NCBI GenBank assembly: GCA_026987115.1 | Contig: JALSNF010000045.1 | Location: 27,061 to 91,060 of the forward strand | From: Desulfurobacteriaceae bacterium | Lineage (GTDB): Bacteria; Aquificota; Aquificia; Desulfurobacteriales; Desulfurobacteriaceae | Reading direction: 5' to 3' | Length of the DNA stretch: 64,000 bases | Shown here: in pieces, positions 16,653 through 25,999 of the stretch | Layout: every line of letters begins with the position of its first letter | Position numbering within the stretch: the first letter of the stretch is position 1 | Program-made: the position numbers and the translations under genes | The notes under the pieces: generated by a model | The model's database searches: none | What the model saw: the letters and a program-made list of their open reading frames with translations, nothing else | What the model was told of the DNA's origin: nothing

Positions 16653-17492
16653 ATGAAAGTAGCGGTAGCCCAGATAAACACTAAACTGGGAAGAGTTAAG
16701 GAAAACGTTGAAAAGTGCCTTGAATTTGCCCTTAAGGCAAAGGAAGAGGGCGCCAAAGTCTGCCTCTTCCCTGAACTTTCACTAACAGGCTACAACATCC
16801 AAGACCTAACCTTTGAAGTAGCTTTAACGGCAGAAAGCCCGGAGCTCATTCCCCTTATTGAGCTAAGTAGGGAAATAGACATAGTCGTAGGTTTAATTGA
16901 AGAAACCCCCGAGCACATTTTCTACAACTCGGCCTTTTACTTATCTGAAGGCAAAGTAAAACACGTCCACAGAAAACTATACCTTCCAACTTACGGTATG
17001 TTTGACGAAGGAAGGTTCACGGGAAGGGGAAAGGAGGTAAAGGTATTTAAAGGGAGACTGGGAGAGAGCTCTATATTTATATGCGAAGACCTCTGGCACT
17101 TTTCAAGCATATACCTTGCATTTATCCAAAAAGCAAAGTACATCTTTGCCCTCTCTGCAAGCCCGGGAAGGGGCTACAGGGAAAAGGGAATGTTTGGAAA
17201 CGCAGAAGTATGGCTAAACATGGGAGAGTTCTATTCAAGGCTGACTGGGAGCTACTTCCTCTACTCAAACAGAGTGGGAGTAGAAGACGGCTTCGTCTTT
17301 TCTGGCAACTCCTTCATTTGCGACCCATACGGAAACGTAATTGCAAAAGCTGGCTCATTTAAAGAGGAGCTTTTAACGGTTGAGTTAAACCCTTCCCTTA
17401 TACGCTCTGCGAGGATAAACCTTCCCCTCTTAAGGGACGAAAGGCCCTTAATGGTGCTTAAGAACCTAAGGAGAATCTTAGATGAGAGATAG
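16653..17492 (+). CDS. Carbon-nitrogen hydrolase, probable glutaminase subunit of a split NAD+ synthetase
   Basis: This 279-residue nitrilase-superfamily protein shows the Glu-Lys-Cys triad: FPELSLTGYN (Glu near 44), RKLYLPTYGMFDEGR (Lys) and IFICEDLWH (Cys near 147). The YLPTYGMFDE and ICEDLW texts match the N-terminal glutaminase domain of glutamine-dependent NadE rather than a generic amidase. It lies directly upstream of, and overlaps by 11 bases, a stand-alone NadE, so together they probably form the two-polypeptide enzyme. The track start is GTG 16644; ATG 16653 is preferred since AGGTGG lies at good spacing. Confidence 0.85.
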   Translation: MKVAVAQINTKLGRVKENVEKCLEFALKAKEEGAKVCLFPELSLTGYNIQDLTFEVALTAESPELIPLIELSREIDIVVGLIEETPEHIFYNSAFYLSEGKVKHVHRKLYLPTYGMFDEGRFTGRGKEVKVFKGRLGESSIFICEDLWHFSSIYLAFIQKAKYIFALSASPGRGYREKGMFGNAEVWLNMGEFYSRLTGSYFLYSNRVGVEDGFVFSGNSFICDPYGNVIAKAGSFKEELLTVELNPSLIRSARINLPLLRDERPLMVLKNLRRILDER

Positions 17493-18321
17493 GCTGGAAA
17501 AGGAACTCCAGATAGAAGACAAAGCATTCGTTGAAGAAGTTTTAACGGAATTCATAAAAGAAGAGCTCTTAAAAGCCGGCTTTAAAAAAGCCGTAATAGG
17601 CCTGTCAGGAGGCGTTGACTCCTCCTTAACTGCCTTTTTAACTGTAAAAGCTCTGGGGAAGGAAAACGTTATAGGCATATCAATGCCCTACAAAACCTCC
17701 TCCCCCTCCTCAAGGGAAGACGCAAAGCTGGTAGCCAAAACACTGGGAATAGAGTTTCACGAAATAGACATTACACCTCAAATAGACGCCTACTATAAGC
17801 TCTTTCCCAAAGCCGACCCTGTAAGGAAAGGGAACAAAATGGCAAGGGAAAGAATGAGCATACTGTACGACTTCGCCCACTGGAAGAAAGCCCTAGTTAT
17901 AGGAACCAGCAACAAAAGCGAACTCCTCATAGGATATTCAACCAGGTGGGGAGACTCTGCCCACGACGTTAACCCGATAGGAGACCTATACAAAACCCAA
18001 GTATGGGAAATGGCTAAGTTCGTTGGAGTCCCTGAAAAGATAGTTAAGAAGAAACCTTCAGCAGACCTCTGGCCGGGACAAACTGACGAAGGAGAGATAG
18101 GACTTTCCTACAGAGAACTTGACAAGATATTAGTTGGATATGTTGACCTTAGGTTAAGGAAAGAAGAACTAGTGGAAGCAGGTTTTAGAAAGGAACTAGT
18201 GGAAAAAGTCTTAAGTATGGTCCAAAAGAGCCAGTATAAGAGGAAAATGCCGATTATATGCAAGATATCTCAAAGAACTGTTGATAAAGACTTTCTCTAC
18301 CTTAGAGACTGGGGGCTTTAA
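17482..18321 (+). CDS. nadE: NAD+ synthetase (synthetase domain)
   Basis: This 279-residue protein belongs to the N-type ATP pyrophosphatase family: the P-loop GLSGGVDSSLTAFL near residue 40, GTSNKSELLIGYSTRWGDSA and KKPSADLWPGQTDE are NadE hallmarks. It makes NAD+ from nicotinic acid adenine dinucleotide, ATP and ammonia (or glutamine through the neighbouring subunit). The ATG overlaps the glutaminase-like gene, which suggests equal expression of the two parts. It has the ordinary length for the ammonia-dependent form. Confidence 0.95.
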   Translation: MRDRLEKELQIEDKAFVEEVLTEFIKEELLKAGFKKAVIGLSGGVDSSLTAFLTVKALGKENVIGISMPYKTSSPSSREDAKLVAKTLGIEFHEIDITPQIDAYYKLFPKADPVRKGNKMARERMSILYDFAHWKKALVIGTSNKSELLIGYSTRWGDSAHDVNPIGDLYKTQVWEMAKFVGVPEKIVKKKPSADLWPGQTDEGEIGLSYRELDKILVGYVDLRLRKEELVEAGFRKELVEKVLSMVQKSQYKRKMPIICKISQRTVDKDFLYLRDWGL

Positions 18322-18322
18322 G

Positions 18323-19705
18323 ATGAAGGCAGACTTTAAAGAGCTTGGAACTTTAGGGGTAAAACTCCTTAAAGGAAAAGGAGCAGACTACGGGGAGCTC
18401 TTTTTTGAAAGGAGACACTCGTTCTTTGCCAAGTGCGAGGACAACAAGATAGAAGAGGTCTCTTACGGAATAGAAGAGGGAGTGGGAATCAGGTTCGTTA
18501 AAGACTTTAAAACCTACTACGGTTTCACCAACAAGATAAACGAAAAGAGCATAAGAGAACTCATAGACGCAATAACCTCAGCTGTAAGGTCTGAGAAAGA
18601 ATGTACCATAGACTTTACAGAGAAAGAGCAAAGATACCAACAGGTAATAGAAGGAATGGAAATAGACATTCCAGTTGAAAGGAAAGTTGAATACCTAAAG
18701 AGAGCAAACGAGGCAGCAAGAATCTCAGACAGGATAAAACAGGTAAGCGTAGTGCTAAAAGACACGCTTCAAGAAGTTGTAATAGTGAATACAGACGGAA
18801 AGATAGTTGAAGACCTAAGGCCGAGAGTAGTCTTTTACACCTTAGCGGTAGCTTCAGACGGAGTGGAGCTCCAAACAGGCTACGAACCTGTAGGCCACTT
18901 GGGAGACTACTCTTTACTTGAGAAGGTAAAACCTGAAGAGATAGGTAAGAAAGCTGCCGAAAGGGCCCTTAAAATGCTTAAGGCAAAGCCTGCCCCTGCA
19001 GGTAAGTTCACAGTAGTAATATCCTCTGAAGCAGGAGGAACTATGATACACGAAGCGGTGGGGCACGGTCTTGAAGCAGACCTTGTAAATCAAGGACTCT
19101 CCGTTTACTCGGGAAAACTAGGTGAAAAGGTTGCTTCAGAACTGATAACAGTAATAGACGACGGGAGAATGAAAGGGAAATACGGAAGCAGTGGATATGA
19201 CGACGAAGGAAATCCCACTGCCAAAAACATCTTAATAGAAAACGGGATTTTAAAGGGATATATGTACGACAACATTGAAGCTATGAAAAGCGAAGGCCTC
19301 CCAACTGGAAACGGTAGAAGACAGTCATATAAACACGCTCCCATCCCAAGAATGACAAATACCTACATAGCCTCAGGAGACACTGACCCCCAAGACATAA
19401 TCTCGGACACGAAAAGCGGAATTCTCGTAGTAAAAATGGGAGGAGGACAAGTAGATACTGTAAGCGGAGACTTTGTATTTGAAGTATCTGAAGCCTACCT
19501 TATAGAAAAGGGTAAGATAACAGAGCCTATAAGGGGAGCCATCCTAATAGGAAACGGCCCTCAAGTCTTAAAAGAGATAGACGCCGTAGGAAACGACTTA
19601 GGCTTCTCAATAGGGACCTGCGGTAAGGACGGTCAAGGAGTTCCCGTCTCAGACGGACTGCCTACAATAAGGATACCCAAAATTACCGTGGGAGGAACAA
19701 CTTGA
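18323..19705 (+). CDS. tldD: TldD metalloprotease subunit
   Basis: This 460-residue protein carries the TldD zinc motif HEAVGHGLEADLV near residue 247 and the C-terminal block FSIGTCGKDGQGVPVSDGLP. TldD is the catalytic subunit that works with TldE/PmbA, whose gene end lies at the window start. The ORF track uses a TTG at 18281 that would overlap nadE by 41 bases; the ATG at 18323, one base after the nadE stop, gives the family-typical N-terminus MKADFKELG and is preferred. Confidence 0.93.
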   Translation: MKADFKELGTLGVKLLKGKGADYGELFFERRHSFFAKCEDNKIEEVSYGIEEGVGIRFVKDFKTYYGFTNKINEKSIRELIDAITSAVRSEKECTIDFTEKEQRYQQVIEGMEIDIPVERKVEYLKRANEAARISDRIKQVSVVLKDTLQEVVIVNTDGKIVEDLRPRVVFYTLAVASDGVELQTGYEPVGHLGDYSLLEKVKPEEIGKKAAERALKMLKAKPAPAGKFTVVISSEAGGTMIHEAVGHGLEADLVNQGLSVYSGKLGEKVASELITVIDDGRMKGKYGSSGYDDEGNPTAKNILIENGILKGYMYDNIEAMKSEGLPTGNGRRQSYKHAPIPRMTNTYIASGDTDPQDIISDTKSGILVVKMGGGQVDTVSGDFVFEVSEAYLIEKGKITEPIRGAILIGNGPQVLKEIDAVGNDLGFSIGTCGKDGQGVPVSDGLPTIRIPKITVGGTT

Positions 19706-20373
19706 AAGTAGCAGCTTTAAAGAACATAGAGTTTGAAGACTTAGGGAACTTTAAAACTGCCTTTGAAAAAAGGGGCGTGAAAACAGAAGAATTTAGAGCA
19801 TTTGAAGGGGAATTTCCAAAACCTACAGACTTTGACATACTGGTAGTGCTAGGCGGACCTATGGGAGCTTACCAAGAGGATAAGTTTCCCTTCCTCAAAG
19901 AAGAGGAAAGGCTGATTAAGGACTTCTTTCACGAAGGGAAGAAGGTGTTAGGAGTTTGTTTAGGAGCGCAACTAATAGCAAAAGCTTTTGGAGGGAGAGT
20001 TTTTAAGGGAGAGTGGGGAAAAGAGATAGGCTGGAAAGAAGTATTTCCACAGGGAGACTTTGAGATACTTTATAAGGACGAAATAGAGGTGTTCCACTGG
20101 CACGGGGATACTTTTGAAATACCTAAAGGAGCTGTAAAGCTTGCCTCTTCTGCAATGTACAAAAACCAGGCCTTTAGGATAGGAAAACAGGTAGTAGCCC
20201 TCCAGTTCCACCTTGAAGTTGAAGAGGAAGGGATTAAAAGATGGATTGAGGCTTATAGGGAAGAGCTTAAAGAGGAAGGAATAGAGGAAAGAGAGATTTT
20301 GGCCTCTCCGGATAAGTGGAGGAAATTAAGGCTCTACTCAGACGTCTTTATAGAGTACTTCCTAAGGCTTTAA
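19702..20373 (+). CDS. Class I glutamine amidotransferase-like protein
   Basis: This 223-residue protein has the class I GATase fold: VVLGGPMGAYQEDKFPFL, the nucleophile elbow GVCLGAQLIAKAFGG (Cys near 90) and the His-x-Glu motif as LQFHLEVEEE. It resembles the stand-alone GMP-synthase-like amidotransferases often annotated as GMP synthase glutamine-hydrolysing. No synthetase partner is adjacent, so the acceptor is unknown. The start is TTG at 19702 with GGAGGAACAAC upstream, overlapping the tldD stop by four bases. It is the last gene of the long chain. Confidence 0.88.
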   Translation: MKVAALKNIEFEDLGNFKTAFEKRGVKTEEFRAFEGEFPKPTDFDILVVLGGPMGAYQEDKFPFLKEEERLIKDFFHEGKKVLGVCLGAQLIAKAFGGRVFKGEWGKEIGWKEVFPQGDFEILYKDEIEVFHWHGDTFEIPKGAVKLASSAMYKNQAFRIGKQVVALQFHLEVEEEGIKRWIEAYREELKEEGIEEREILASPDKWRKLRLYSDVFIEYFLRL

Positions 20374-20378
20374 AAACC

Positions 20379-20406
20379 TTGACATGATAATAAATTCTAA
20401 TAAGAT
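20379..20406 (+). promoter_or_regulatory. Candidate sigma-70 promoter for the RND efflux operon
   Basis: A perfect TTGACA at 20379-20384 is followed after 16 bases by TAAGAT (20401-20406); GATAAT three bases further on is an alternative -10. It lies in the 67-base gap before the adaptor gene, whose ATG at 20441 has GAGAGGTAAGAA upstream. This is the best-looking promoter of the window besides that of rpsU. Confidence 0.55.
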
Positions 20407-20440
20407 AATGAATTTGACAAACTCGGTAGAGAGGTAAGAA

Positions 20441-21616
20441 ATGGTAAAGCGTTCGGCAGCTATGTTTCTTCTTTTAACCCTTTTAACCTCATGTGGAGAG
20501 AAAGGAGAAAAAGCCGAAAGTATAAAGGTTAAAGAAGTAAAAGGAGTCAAAGTTCAACCTGTTGAAGTTATGACCTTTTACAGAAAGAGCTCCTTTTCCG
20601 GAACGGTAATTCCAAAAGAAGAGATAATGCTTTCCCCTAAAGTGGTAGGTTATCTAATAAAGGAAAAGGTAAAGGTAGGAGATAAAGTTAAAAAAGGTCA
20701 AGTTGTAGCAGTGATAGACAGCTCAGACATAAAACCTGACGTAGAAAAGGCAAGGGCTGCCCTCAAAGAGATAGCTGCCGCACAAAAAGAGTTAAACAAA
20801 GTATTAAAGGAAGTTGAGGCAAACGAAAGAGCAGTTAAAGCGAACTATGAGTTTGCCCTTAAAACCTATCAGAGGTTTAAAGAGCTCTTTAAAGAAGAGG
20901 CCGTATCAAAGCAGAAGTTTGACGAAGTAAAAGCAAAATATGAAGCTGCAAAAGCTCAGCTTGAGGCAGTTAAAGCTAAAAAGGCTCAAGTTTTAGAAAA
21001 GAAAAGGGAGCTCCTTGCAAAAGAGCAGCAGGTAAAGGCAGGCCTTAAAAAGGCTCAGGCCTACCTCTCTTACACCTATCTAAAATCCCCCGTAAACGGA
21101 ATAGTCCTGCAAAAGTTAATTGACGAGGGTAATCTAGTTTCACCTCAAACTCCCGTATTTAAAGTAGGTTCTCTTCCTTTAAGAGTAAGAGCCTTCATAG
21201 ATAACGCCTTTGCAGATAAAGTAAAGGTAGGAACAAAAGTGAAAGTGAAAGTGGGGAACACCCTTTATTCAGGGAAAGTAGTTGAGGTTGACAAAAGTGC
21301 AGACCCAATATCCCATAAGTTTGGAGTTAAAGTAGAAACTGAAGAACCCTTAAAAGCAATTCCGGGAACTTACGCAGTAGTTGAAATACCTTATTTAAAG
21401 GCGGAAACCATAGTCGTTCCCAAAAGTGCAATTTACAGGGTGGGAGCTCTTGAGTTCGTCTTTGTAGTTAAAAACGGCATAGCTCACTTAAGAACAGTTA
21501 AGACCGGAGAAACCATAGGAAATAAAGTCGTAATACTCTCTGGACTCCACAAAGGAGAGAAGATAGCCACTACAAACGTTAACAAACTTGTAGATGGAGC
21601 AAGAGTAGAGGGGTAA
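20441..21616 (+). CDS. RND efflux periplasmic adaptor (membrane-fusion) lipoprotein
   Basis: This 391-residue protein has a lipoprotein signal (MVKRSAAMFLLLTLL then TSC), so it should be acylated at Cys and anchored in the periplasm. It follows the HlyD/AcrA order: a lipoyl half (VVGYLIKEKVKVGDKVKKGQ), a long coiled-coil hairpin rich in Ala/Lys (about residues 100-205), the second lipoyl half (YTYLKSPVNGIVLQ) and beta-barrel and membrane-proximal domains. It links the RND permease encoded two bases downstream to an outer-membrane channel, which is not encoded nearby. Confidence 0.92.
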   Translation: MVKRSAAMFLLLTLLTSCGEKGEKAESIKVKEVKGVKVQPVEVMTFYRKSSFSGTVIPKEEIMLSPKVVGYLIKEKVKVGDKVKKGQVVAVIDSSDIKPDVEKARAALKEIAAAQKELNKVLKEVEANERAVKANYEFALKTYQRFKELFKEEAVSKQKFDEVKAKYEAAKAQLEAVKAKKAQVLEKKRELLAKEQQVKAGLKKAQAYLSYTYLKSPVNGIVLQKLIDEGNLVSPQTPVFKVGSLPLRVRAFIDNAFADKVKVGTKVKVKVGNTLYSGKVVEVDKSADPISHKFGVKVETEEPLKAIPGTYAVVEIPYLKAETIVVPKSAIYRVGALEFVFVVKNGIAHLRTVKTGETIGNKVVILSGLHKGEKIATTNVNKLVDGARVEG

Positions 21617-21618
21617 AG

Positions 21619-24600
21619 ATGAAGAACATAAACCTTGGTATAGCAGGAAGAATCGCTAAATCTTTTATAACCTCAAAGCTAACTCCCCTATTCCTTATAG
21701 CTTCTATACTCATCGGTTTAGCAGCAATAATCTTTACTCCTAAAGAGGAAGAGCCTCAAATAGTTGTTCCTATGGTTGACATATTTATTCCCTACCCGGG
21801 AGCTTCAGCAAAGGAGGTGGAAAGGAAAGTCTCCACAAGGTTTGAAAAGCTCATTTGGGAAATTAAGGGAATGGACTACGTTTATTCCATCTCCAAGCCC
21901 GGTATGTCCTTAATAATAGCAAGGTTCAAAGTCGGCGAGAACATGGAAGATGCCTTAGTAAGGCTTTACAATAAACTAATGTCAAACCTTGACAAGCTCC
22001 CAAAGGGAGCCCTCCAGCCAATAGTCAAACCTAAAGACATTAATGACGTTCCCATAGTAACCTTAACCCTATGGAGCCCTGACAGAACGCCTTACGAACT
22101 TAGGAAATTTGCCAAAGAACTGTGCCTTCAACTTAAGCAAGTTAAAAACGTATCAAAATCCTGGATAATAGGCGGGGACTCAAGAAGGTTCAAAGTAATA
22201 GTAGATGAAAACAAGCTTAAAAACTACCACCTTTCACTTCTCCAAGTAGCACAAGCAATAAAGTCCGCAAACGCAAAATTCCCCGCTGGGAAAGTAGTAG
22301 AAAACGATACAGAATTCCCCGTTGAAGCAGGAGAGTTTATAAAGACGATAAACGACCTTAAAAACATCGTTGTAGCAGTTTACAAAGGCAAGCCAGTTTA
22401 CCTAAAAGACGTAGCAACGGTAGTTGACGCTCCGAAAGACCCAGACAACTATGTATTTATAGGCTTTGGGCCCCACTCTGAAGAAAAGGGAGTCAGCAAA
22501 GAGTTTATAAAAGAACACGGCAACCAATTCCCGGCAGTCACCATAGCAATAGCAAAGAAAAAAGGAACAAACGCTGTTAATGTAGCAAGAGACATACTAG
22601 AAAAGGTTAAACTAGTAAAAGACCACATGCTACCTAAAGACATTCACATAACAGTTACCAGGAACTACGGAAAGACGGCAGAGGACAAGTTCAAAGAGCT
22701 AATGTTCCACCTAGGAGTTGCAATCGCAGCGGTAGTAGTCTTTATAGGCTTGACATTGGGTATAAAGGAAGCTTTAGTAGTATCAATAGCAATTCCCACC
22801 ACTTTAGCCTTAACTCTCTTTGTTGACCTTATAACAGGATATACCTTAAACAGGGTAACCCTCTTTGCCCTAATCTTCACCCTTGGTCTTTTAGTTGACG
22901 ACGCAATAGTAGTAGTAGAAAACATCCACAGACACCTTAAACTAAAGGAAATGCCTCCTCTTCAAGCGGCCATTTACGCCGTTGCAGAAGTAGGAAACCC
23001 AACCATACTGGCAACCTTTACGGTAATAGCTGCCCTTTTACCTATGGCCTTCGTAAGAGGGCTTATGGGACCCTACATGAGGCCAATCCCGGTAAACGCC
23101 TCAGTTGCAATGTTCTTCTCCCTAATCGTAGCCTTTGTAATCTCCCCCTGGGCCGCCTACCACCTCCTCAGGAAAGACGTTGAAAAAGAAGAAAAGAAAC
23201 TGGTCCTAGAAGAGACAAGAACTTACAAGATTTACAACAAATTAGTTAGACCCCTTCTAGACTCTGCCCTTAAAAGGTGGGTGTTCCTCTTCGTAGTTCT
23301 CCTCTTAATGGTAGGTTCAGTCTCCATGTTCTTTACAAAGTCAGTAATAGTAAAGCTACTTCCATTTGACAACAAGAGCGAGTTCCAAGTAGTAATAGAC
23401 ATGCCAAAAGGAACTTCCTTAGAGGAGACGGCCAGAGTCACTAAAGCCATAGCAGACTACATCCAAACAATTCCGGAGGTTACCGACTTTGAAAGCTACA
23501 TAGGAACTGCCTCACCCTTTGACTTTAACGGGCTCGTTAGACACTACTACTTAAGAAAAGGGGGCAATGTAGCAGACATAAGAATTAACCTTATAGACAA
23601 ACACGAAAGGAAGAGGCAGTCTCACGACATAGCAAAAGAGGAAAGGCCAAAAATAGAAGCTGTTGCTAAGGCTGTTAACCCAAAAGCTAAGGTAAAAATC
23701 GTAGAAGTTCCACCGGGCCCTCCTGTCCTGTCAACTTTGGTTGCTGAGATATACGGTAAAGATGACAAGGTAAGAAGGAAAATAGCAAAAGAGATAGAAG
23801 AGATATTCAAGAGAACTCCCGGAGTAGTTGATGTAGATACTCTCGTTGACGATGACTACTACAAGTATGAGGTTAAAGTAAAGAGGAGGAAAGCAAGGGA
23901 GTCTGGAGTTAGTGAAGCTCAAATTGCACAAGTTGTAAGTATGGCAATAAAAGGAGCTACAGTATCGGTAGCTCACACTAAGTACGACTCAGACCCTGTT
24001 CCCATTTTCGTAAGACTTCCGAGAAACCAAAGGGACGACATAAGGAAAATCTTAGACTTAACAGTAATGAATAAACATGGGAAACTTATACCTTTAAGGG
24101 AACTTGTTGAAATTAAGAAAGTGTTAGGAGATAAAACCATATACCACAAAAACTTACATCCAGTCTCCTATGTAATTGGAAACGTCGCCGGTAAGTATGA
24201 AGCTCCTATCTACCCGATACTTGCTATAAACAAGTATTTATCGGAACACCCTCTCCCTGACGGCTACAAGCTTAAATACAACTTCATACCACCTTCAATA
24301 CCAAAGAGTGACTTTAAACCTGTTATGAAGTGGGACGGCGAGTGGCAAATTACTTATGAAACCTTTAGGGATATGGGAGCAGCGTTTATAGTTGCGCTAA
24401 TTTTGATTTACCTCTTGATAGTCGGCCAGTTCCAGTCTTTCATTATCCCTATGATTATAATGGTTCCCATTCCCTTAACTATGATAGGTATAATCCCTGG
24501 CCACTGGCTAATGAGTAAGCTATTAGGGAAGATAACCTACTTTACTGCTACATCCATGATAGGCTTTATAGCCCTTGCAGGTATAGTTGTAAGGAACTCT

Positions 24601-24873
24601 ATAATCCTCGTTGACTTTATCCTCATGAGAAAGAGGGAAGGAGCTCCCCTAAAAGATTCAATAATAGAGGCCGGAGCTGTAAGGTTTAGACCCATAGTCT
24701 TAACGGCTGCAGCAGCAATAGTTGGTGCTGCAGTTATACTGCTAGACCCGATATTCCAAGGTTTAGCCATTTCACTACTTTTTGGCGTTTTTGCATCAAC
24801 TATGTTAACGTTAGTGGTAATTCCAGTTATATATTACATGGTAGAAAAAAAGAACTGGAAAAGTGAAAGTTAA
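21619..24873 (+). CDS. RND family efflux transporter permease
   Basis: This 1084-residue permease has 12 expected spans in the RND 1+5+1+5 pattern, with large periplasmic loops after spans 1 and 7. Recognisable blocks are YPGASAKEVERKVSTRFE, GLLVDDAIVVVENIHRHL (helix 4 with paired Asp for proton relay), MAFVRGLMGPYMRPIPV and the C-terminal IGFIALAGIVVRNSIILVDF. It resembles the AcrB/MdtC-like group; the substrate cannot be read from sequence. Unlike neighbours it holds only one GAGCTC site in 3.25 kb, where the window average predicts about seven. Confidence 0.93.
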   Translation: MKNINLGIAGRIAKSFITSKLTPLFLIASILIGLAAIIFTPKEEEPQIVVPMVDIFIPYPGASAKEVERKVSTRFEKLIWEIKGMDYVYSISKPGMSLIIARFKVGENMEDALVRLYNKLMSNLDKLPKGALQPIVKPKDINDVPIVTLTLWSPDRTPYELRKFAKELCLQLKQVKNVSKSWIIGGDSRRFKVIVDENKLKNYHLSLLQVAQAIKSANAKFPAGKVVENDTEFPVEAGEFIKTINDLKNIVVAVYKGKPVYLKDVATVVDAPKDPDNYVFIGFGPHSEEKGVSKEFIKEHGNQFPAVTIAIAKKKGTNAVNVARDILEKVKLVKDHMLPKDIHITVTRNYGKTAEDKFKELMFHLGVAIAAVVVFIGLTLGIKEALVVSIAIPTTLALTLFVDLITGYTLNRVTLFALIFTLGLLVDDAIVVVENIHRHLKLKEMPPLQAAIYAVAEVGNPTILATFTVIAALLPMAFVRGLMGPYMRPIPVNASVAMFFSLIVAFVISPWAAYHLLRKDVEKEEKKLVLEETRTYKIYNKLVRPLLDSALKRWVFLFVVLLLMVGSVSMFFTKSVIVKLLPFDNKSEFQVVIDMPKGTSLEETARVTKAIADYIQTIPEVTDFESYIGTASPFDFNGLVRHYYLRKGGNVADIRINLIDKHERKRQSHDIAKEERPKIEAVAKAVNPKAKVKIVEVPPGPPVLSTLVAEIYGKDDKVRRKIAKEIEEIFKRTPGVVDVDTLVDDDYYKYEVKVKRRKARESGVSEAQIAQVVSMAIKGATVSVAHTKYDSDPVPIFVRLPRNQRDDIRKILDLTVMNKHGKLIPLRELVEIKKVLGDKTIYHKNLHPVSYVIGNVAGKYEAPIYPILAINKYLSEHPLPDGYKLKYNFIPPSIPKSDFKPVMKWDGEWQITYETFRDMGAAFIVALILIYLLIVGQFQSFIIPMIIMVPIPLTMIGIIPGHWLMSKLLGKITYFTATSMIGFIALAGIVVRNSIILVDFILMRKREGAPLKDSIIEAGAVRFRPIVLTAAAAIVGAAVILLDPIFQGLAISLLFGVFASTMLTLVVIPVIYYMVEKKNWKSES

Positions 24874-24917
24874 AAGAAGTGGTAAAATGAAAAAGATACC
24901 TAAATTAGGGAGGAAAC

Positions 24918-25262
24918 ATGAAGAGGAAGCTCACAGTTTTAACCTTAAGCGTTACCTTCTTACTGCCCATAAACTCTCTTGCAGGTTCCCTTTGTTCTGT
25001 AAAACCTGAAGCAGAGTCAAAGAAAGAGCCTCTTCCTGTGAAGTATCAGAACTTAAAAAAGGAGAACGAAGAACTGAAAGCCAAACTTGAAAGCTGTTGT
25101 AAGGAGAAAAAAGAAGTCAAAATGGCAATATCTCAGCTTCAAACTCAAATACACCAGCTTGAGGGGGAAAAAGCGAAGCTTCAGGCTAAACTCTCTTCAT
25201 TACCTCCAAAGTGGCAACTTGAAGAGCAAATAAAAAAACTTGAAAACAGGTTGGGGAGGTAG
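24918..25262 (+). CDS. Periplasmic coiled-coil protein of unknown function
   Basis: This 114-residue protein has a signal peptide (MKRKLTVLTLSVTFLLPINS, cleavage near LAG) and then a continuous heptad-rich coiled coil, with a Cys pair at KLESCCKEKKE and another Cys soon after the signal peptide. The family is not recognised. The coiled coil resembles the N-terminal part of the next protein, so the pair may stem from duplication. It lies 44 bases after the RND permease and three bases before the LysM gene, suggesting a joint envelope function. GGGAGGAAAC precedes the ATG. Confidence 0.75.
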   Translation: MKRKLTVLTLSVTFLLPINSLAGSLCSVKPEAESKKEPLPVKYQNLKKENEELKAKLESCCKEKKEVKMAISQLQTQIHQLEGEKAKLQAKLSSLPPKWQLEEQIKKLENRLGR

Positions 25263-25265
25263 AAA

Positions 25266-25979
25266 ATGAAGAAGATAATAGGAGCTCTTTCTATAGCAGT
25301 TATTGCCGGTTTAGGAGTTGCCCAAGGATGCCCTAATCCAACAGATAAATTTGTCCTTTATTCGCCTGACTTTGCCTTCTATCCAGAATCATTAATAAAT
25401 GCCTACAAAGCAGCACTTCAAGAAAACAAGGAGCTTACCGAAAAGCTGAAGAAGTGCCAGGAAGAACTTTCCCTTCTTAAAGCTAAAGAGGCTGAGCTGA
25501 AAGAAAGGTTTGGAACTCTCTCTTCAGAAGTTCAAAGATTAAGGCAACAGATAGCCGAGCTTGAGGCATTACAGAAGAAGCTTGAACAGCTTAAAGCTCA
25601 AGCTCAAGGGAAACTGTCAAAGTGCGAAGAGATGCTGAGAAGGTGGAAGACACTACCTAAGAGGTACACAGTTAAAAGAGGAGACAGCCTCTGGAAGATA
25701 TCTTCAAAGGACTACATTTACGGGGACCCGTGGCAGTGGCCTTTAATTTACAAGGCAAACAGGGACAAGATAAAGAACCCCCACCTTATCTATCCTAAAC
25801 AAGAGCTTAAGATACCTAGGGATATTACTTGTAAAGACATAATAGAAGCAAGAAAGGAAGCTTTAAGAACACCGCCTCCTCCTGGAGTTAAACCTAGAAA
25901 AGTAGGACCGGTTAAAGCTGAGGACGTTCCTAAAACTGCTACAGACTACTTCCTCTGTAAGTGCAAGTGTAAGAAGTAG
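25266..25979 (+). CDS. Periplasmic coiled-coil protein with LysM domain and Cys-rich tail
   Basis: This 237-residue protein has a signal peptide ([17 protein letters not shown]), a coiled coil at about residues 45-130 and a LysM domain at about 135-183 ([20 protein letters not shown], then [20 protein letters not shown]). LysM binds N-acetylglucosamine-containing glycans, so it probably docks on peptidoglycan. The C-terminus is a Pro-rich linker ending FLCKCKCKK, an unusual CxCxC tail that could bind metal or form disulfides. It sits downstream of the RND pair, where a TolC-type gene would often be. Confidence 0.82.
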   Translation: MKKIIGALSIAVIAGLGVAQGCPNPTDKFVLYSPDFAFYPESLINAYKAALQENKELTEKLKKCQEELSLLKAKEAELKERFGTLSSEVQRLRQQIAELEALQKKLEQLKAQAQGKLSKCEEMLRRWKTLPKRYTVKRGDSLWKISSKDYIYGDPWQWPLIYKANRDKIKNPHLIYPKQELKIPRDITCKDIIEARKEALRTPPPPGVKPRKVGPVKAEDVPKTATDYFLCKCKCKK

Positions 25980-25999
25980 TCTTTGCTAAAGGGGGAGAG

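Noticed and set aside
24887-24960. Small ORF (ATG AAA AAG ATA...) ahead of the first coiled-coil gene
   Set aside because: It overlaps the ribosome-binding site and start of the real gene in another frame and has no recognisable product.
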